From contig QLIY01000496.1 of assembly GCA_003260075.1 (NCBI GenBank), positions 1 through 64,000 on the forward strand: a DNA stretch of 64,000 nt, given 5' to 3'. This document shows, piece by piece, positions 63,301 to 64,000 of this stretch (its first letter is position 1; each line of letters starts with the position of its first letter). The notes beneath the pieces are model-generated. The model saw only the letters and a program-made list of their open reading frames with translations, had not been told where the DNA came from and did not search any database. A program made the translations under genes and the position numbers. The DNA comes from Phallusia mammillata (Eukaryota > Chordata > Ascidiacea > Phlebobranchia > Ascidiidae).

Positions 63301-63889
63301 AGGAGCAGGCGGTACTTGATGCTAAACTTTTTCTTGTAGTCACGACACATTGACATGTAGCTGCCATACTTTGCAGACGGAGTGTTTGGAACATTTCTAT
63401 GGTTGAGGTGGCGTTGTGCGATTGACAAGCTATTTTGTGTCCTATACCCCCCCCCCCTGTCCCGCATGCAAAAGCAATTATGTCGGGTATAATGCAAGTG
63501 ATAAACAGCAGGCAGTACTTGATGCTAAACTTTTTCTTGTAGTCACGATACATTGACATGCAGCTGCCATACTTTGCAGACAGTGTTTGGAACATTTCTA
63601 TGGTTGAGGTGGCGTTGAGCGATTGACAAGCTATTTTGTGTCCTATGTCTGCTTTGTAGGTGGTTGTTTATCAACAATGCCGCATGAATCCACAAAGCAT
63701 GTGCAAACTTTTGCTTTTATTTAGAGATCTTACTATACAGACATTTCATGTGCTAACAACAATTGCTCTTGTTCTCTAGACTTACTTGATCATTTTCTCC
63801 ATCTCCTCGCTTCCGTTTACTCCACCTTTGATGTTTAGCATCGCAGCAAGAGCTTTAAGAAGGACTAGGGGATCGGCAGGAGTTTCCAT
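51118..63889 (-). CDS. PPP1R10: PNUTS, PP1 nuclear targeting subunit (PPP1R10 homologue)
   Basis: Thirteen exons: 63786-63889, 62969-63149, 60326-60413, 59382-59459, 58697-58834, 58284-58415, 57689-57838, 57128-57310, 53557-53713, 53152-53296, 52543-52690, 51945-52295, 51118-51158, about 630 residues. The N-terminus is a TFIIS-like LW domain ([44 protein letters not shown]). Next come a Lys-rich segment ending FAKFRKTG, a [12 protein letters not shown] motif, the PP1-binding RVxF site in [10 protein letters not shown], and the conserved block [12 protein letters not shown] / [17 protein letters not shown] Pro/Gly/Met-rich tail ends [15 protein letters not shown] is the scaffold of the PTW/PP1 phosphatase complex, controlling RNA polymerase II and chromatin. 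The CCCH zinc finger and His/Gly repeats of vertebrate PNUTS are not seen. Several exons are duplicated or cut by poly-C joints; the 3' end of exon 3 is lost in a 90-C run. An acceptor-like cacag directly precedes the ATG. Confidence 0.93.
52345..52402. mobile_element. Tigger-like MITE fragment
   Basis: The words cctaatccggac, caaacgggcacggattagcc and the end gaggtttactg followed by TA match the family of 15471-15546. The left end is not clear. Confidence 0.45.
54300..54526. other. Near-identical duplicate joined by poly-C
   Basis: Copies at 54300-54407 and 54419-54526 flank a 10-C run at 54409-54418 in PNUTS intron 8. Confidence 0.8.
55379..55924 (+). CDS. Possible nested plus-strand exons in PNUTS intron 8
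   Basis: After a good acceptor (tttggtccacag) at about 55832 a frame reads [18 protein letters not shown] and QSLEDQTVV then stops at 55924. It is acidic and coiled-coil-like. An upstream open frame near 55427-55620 ([18 protein letters not shown]) after an acceptor at about 55378 could be the preceding exon, but its start and donor are not fixed. No family is recognised and a chance open frame is possible. Confidence 0.3.
57804..58003. other. Poly-C joint duplicating part of PNUTS exon 7
   Basis: Copies at 57804-57898 and 57909-58003 flank a 10-C run at 57899-57908. The left copy belongs to the complete exon 7; the right copy holds only its first 34 or so bases plus intron. Confidence 0.85.
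58291..58568. other. Poly-C joint duplicating PNUTS exon 6
   Basis: Copies at 58291-58424 and 58435-58568 flank a 10-C run at 58425-58434. The left copy has a complete exon 6 (58284-58415) but a truncated upstream intron; the right copy lacks the donor end. Four differences in the exon are all synonymous. Confidence 0.9.
59003..59460. other. Single-N joint duplicating PNUTS exon 4
   Basis: Copies at 59003-59232 and 59234-59460 are joined by one N at 59233. Both contain the full 78-bp exon 4 with identical sequence (59155-59232 and 59382-59459); the intron parts differ by small indels. Confidence 0.9.
59513..59665. other. Near-identical duplicate joined by poly-C
   Basis: Copies at 59513-59579 and 59590-59665 flank a 10-C run at 59580-59589. 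A second C-run follows at 59666-59676. Confidence 0.8.
59677..60930. other. ~390-bp duplicate with two further poly-C joints
   Basis: The block 59677-60069 recurs at 60535-60930. Between them lie C-runs at 60091-60100 and 60236-60325 and two truncated copies of PNUTS exon 3 (60101-60136 and 60326-60413), each with its acceptor. Confidence 0.85.
60236..60325. other. 90-C run truncating PNUTS exon 3
   Basis: The run starts directly at the 3' side of the longer copy of exon 3. Compared with human PNUTS only a few residues are missing before exon 4. Probably a coded gap. Confidence 0.6.
61411..61736. mobile_element. Probable hAT-type MITE
   Basis: The left end TGGGGATGTGCAACCTGCAG and right end GGTAACACACCCTAG are imperfect inverted repeats, and the left end matches the element at 32544. 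The interior contains gcgggccaaatgcgaccc, also seen there. No clear target duplication. Confidence 0.55.
61996..62304. other. Near-identical duplicate joined by poly-C
   Basis: Copies at 61996-62144 and 62155-62304 flank a 10-C run at 62145-62154. Confidence 0.8.
62355..62950. other. Allelic pair joined by poly-C, one copy with an insertion
   Basis: Copy A is 62355-62790; copy B is 62803-62950. C-runs lie at 62343-62354 and 62791-62802. B matches both flanks of A but lacks the 62422-62697 interior. Confidence 0.85.
62422..62697 (+). mobile_element. 276-bp insertion carrying hammerhead-like unit
   Basis: The element is flanked by GTGTATGTTCA (62411-62421) and GTGTATATTCA (62698-62708), an 11-bp target duplication with one mismatch. 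The paired copy at 62803-62950 shows the empty site. It contains CCTGATGAAGGCGTCTTG and GACGTCGAAACGTCG at 62587-62623 and ends near gcctggcagcaatagctt, a word shared with 11741-11760. A 10-C run at 62568-62577 interrupts it. Confidence 0.75.
63277..63646. other. Near-identical duplicate joined by poly-C
   Basis: Copies at 63277-63446 and 63457-63646 flank a 10-C run at 63447-63456 in PNUTS intron 1. The right copy has about 24 extra bases. Confidence 0.8.
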
Positions 63890-64000
63890 CTGTGAAAAGG
63901 AAGAGTTTATCAAAACCTTTTTCCCCACAGATCTCTTTCAGACCCTTTGGAGGCAATATCTCACCTTTACGATCCAACTAAATCCCGCACACAACCGATG

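Noticed and set aside
1-64000. CRISPR arrays, bacterial operons, rRNA genes or viral genes
   Set aside because: None is seen; the window is an intron-rich animal nuclear sequence and no viral coding region was recognised.

Overview
The window looks like nuclear DNA of an ascidian tunicate, most likely a Ciona-type genome. It is AT-rich, its genes are split into many short exons with GT-AG introns of a few hundred bases to about 3 kb, and it carries a Tbx6-type T-box gene. Several start codons sit directly behind a splice-acceptor-like AG, as expected in animals that trans-splice a leader. The species call is inference. All gene models below were spliced by eye, checking reading phase at every junction and recognising conserved residues.

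Layout. Plus strand: 1552-2508, the 3' part of an Ig-like single-pass receptor with a tyrosine-motif tail and an apparent frameshift; 5563-9965, a nine-exon CD63-like tetraspanin. Minus strand: 13373-17812, an eight-exon MYADM-like protein with two MARVEL domains; 19570-20457, two phase-compatible orphan exons; 21423-28798, a seven-exon rhodopsin-class receptor with MECA-group traits; 34469-36834, a three-exon PLAC8-family protein; 43094-47967, a ten-exon Tbx6-like factor; 51118-63889, a thirteen-exon PNUTS (PPP1R10) homologue. No operon or shared pathway links these genes; five of the eight models encode membrane proteins (counting the PLAC8 protein as membrane-associated), and two nuclear regulators lie at the right end.

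The main anomaly is assembly structure. About 18 runs of almost exactly 10 C sit between near-identical overlapping copies of the same sequence. They cut through a GPCR exon and several PNUTS exons, and the duplicated coding copies differ only slightly (four of four differences synonymous in one exon). I read them as unmerged allelic contig ends joined by a C-coded gap; the 46-C and 90-C runs would be larger gaps of the same kind. Annotators should collapse them. One such allelic pair (62355-62950) exposes a 276-bp insertion present in one copy and absent from the other, flanked by an 11-bp target duplication. The inserted element belongs to a local repeat family carrying a hammerhead-like CTGATGA...GAAAC core.

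Other mobile DNA: a hAT-type MITE with an 8-bp target duplication in a MYADM intron, a second small hAT-type MITE at 32544, and Tigger/pogo-like MITEs with CAGT termini and TA flanks at 41238 and 15471.
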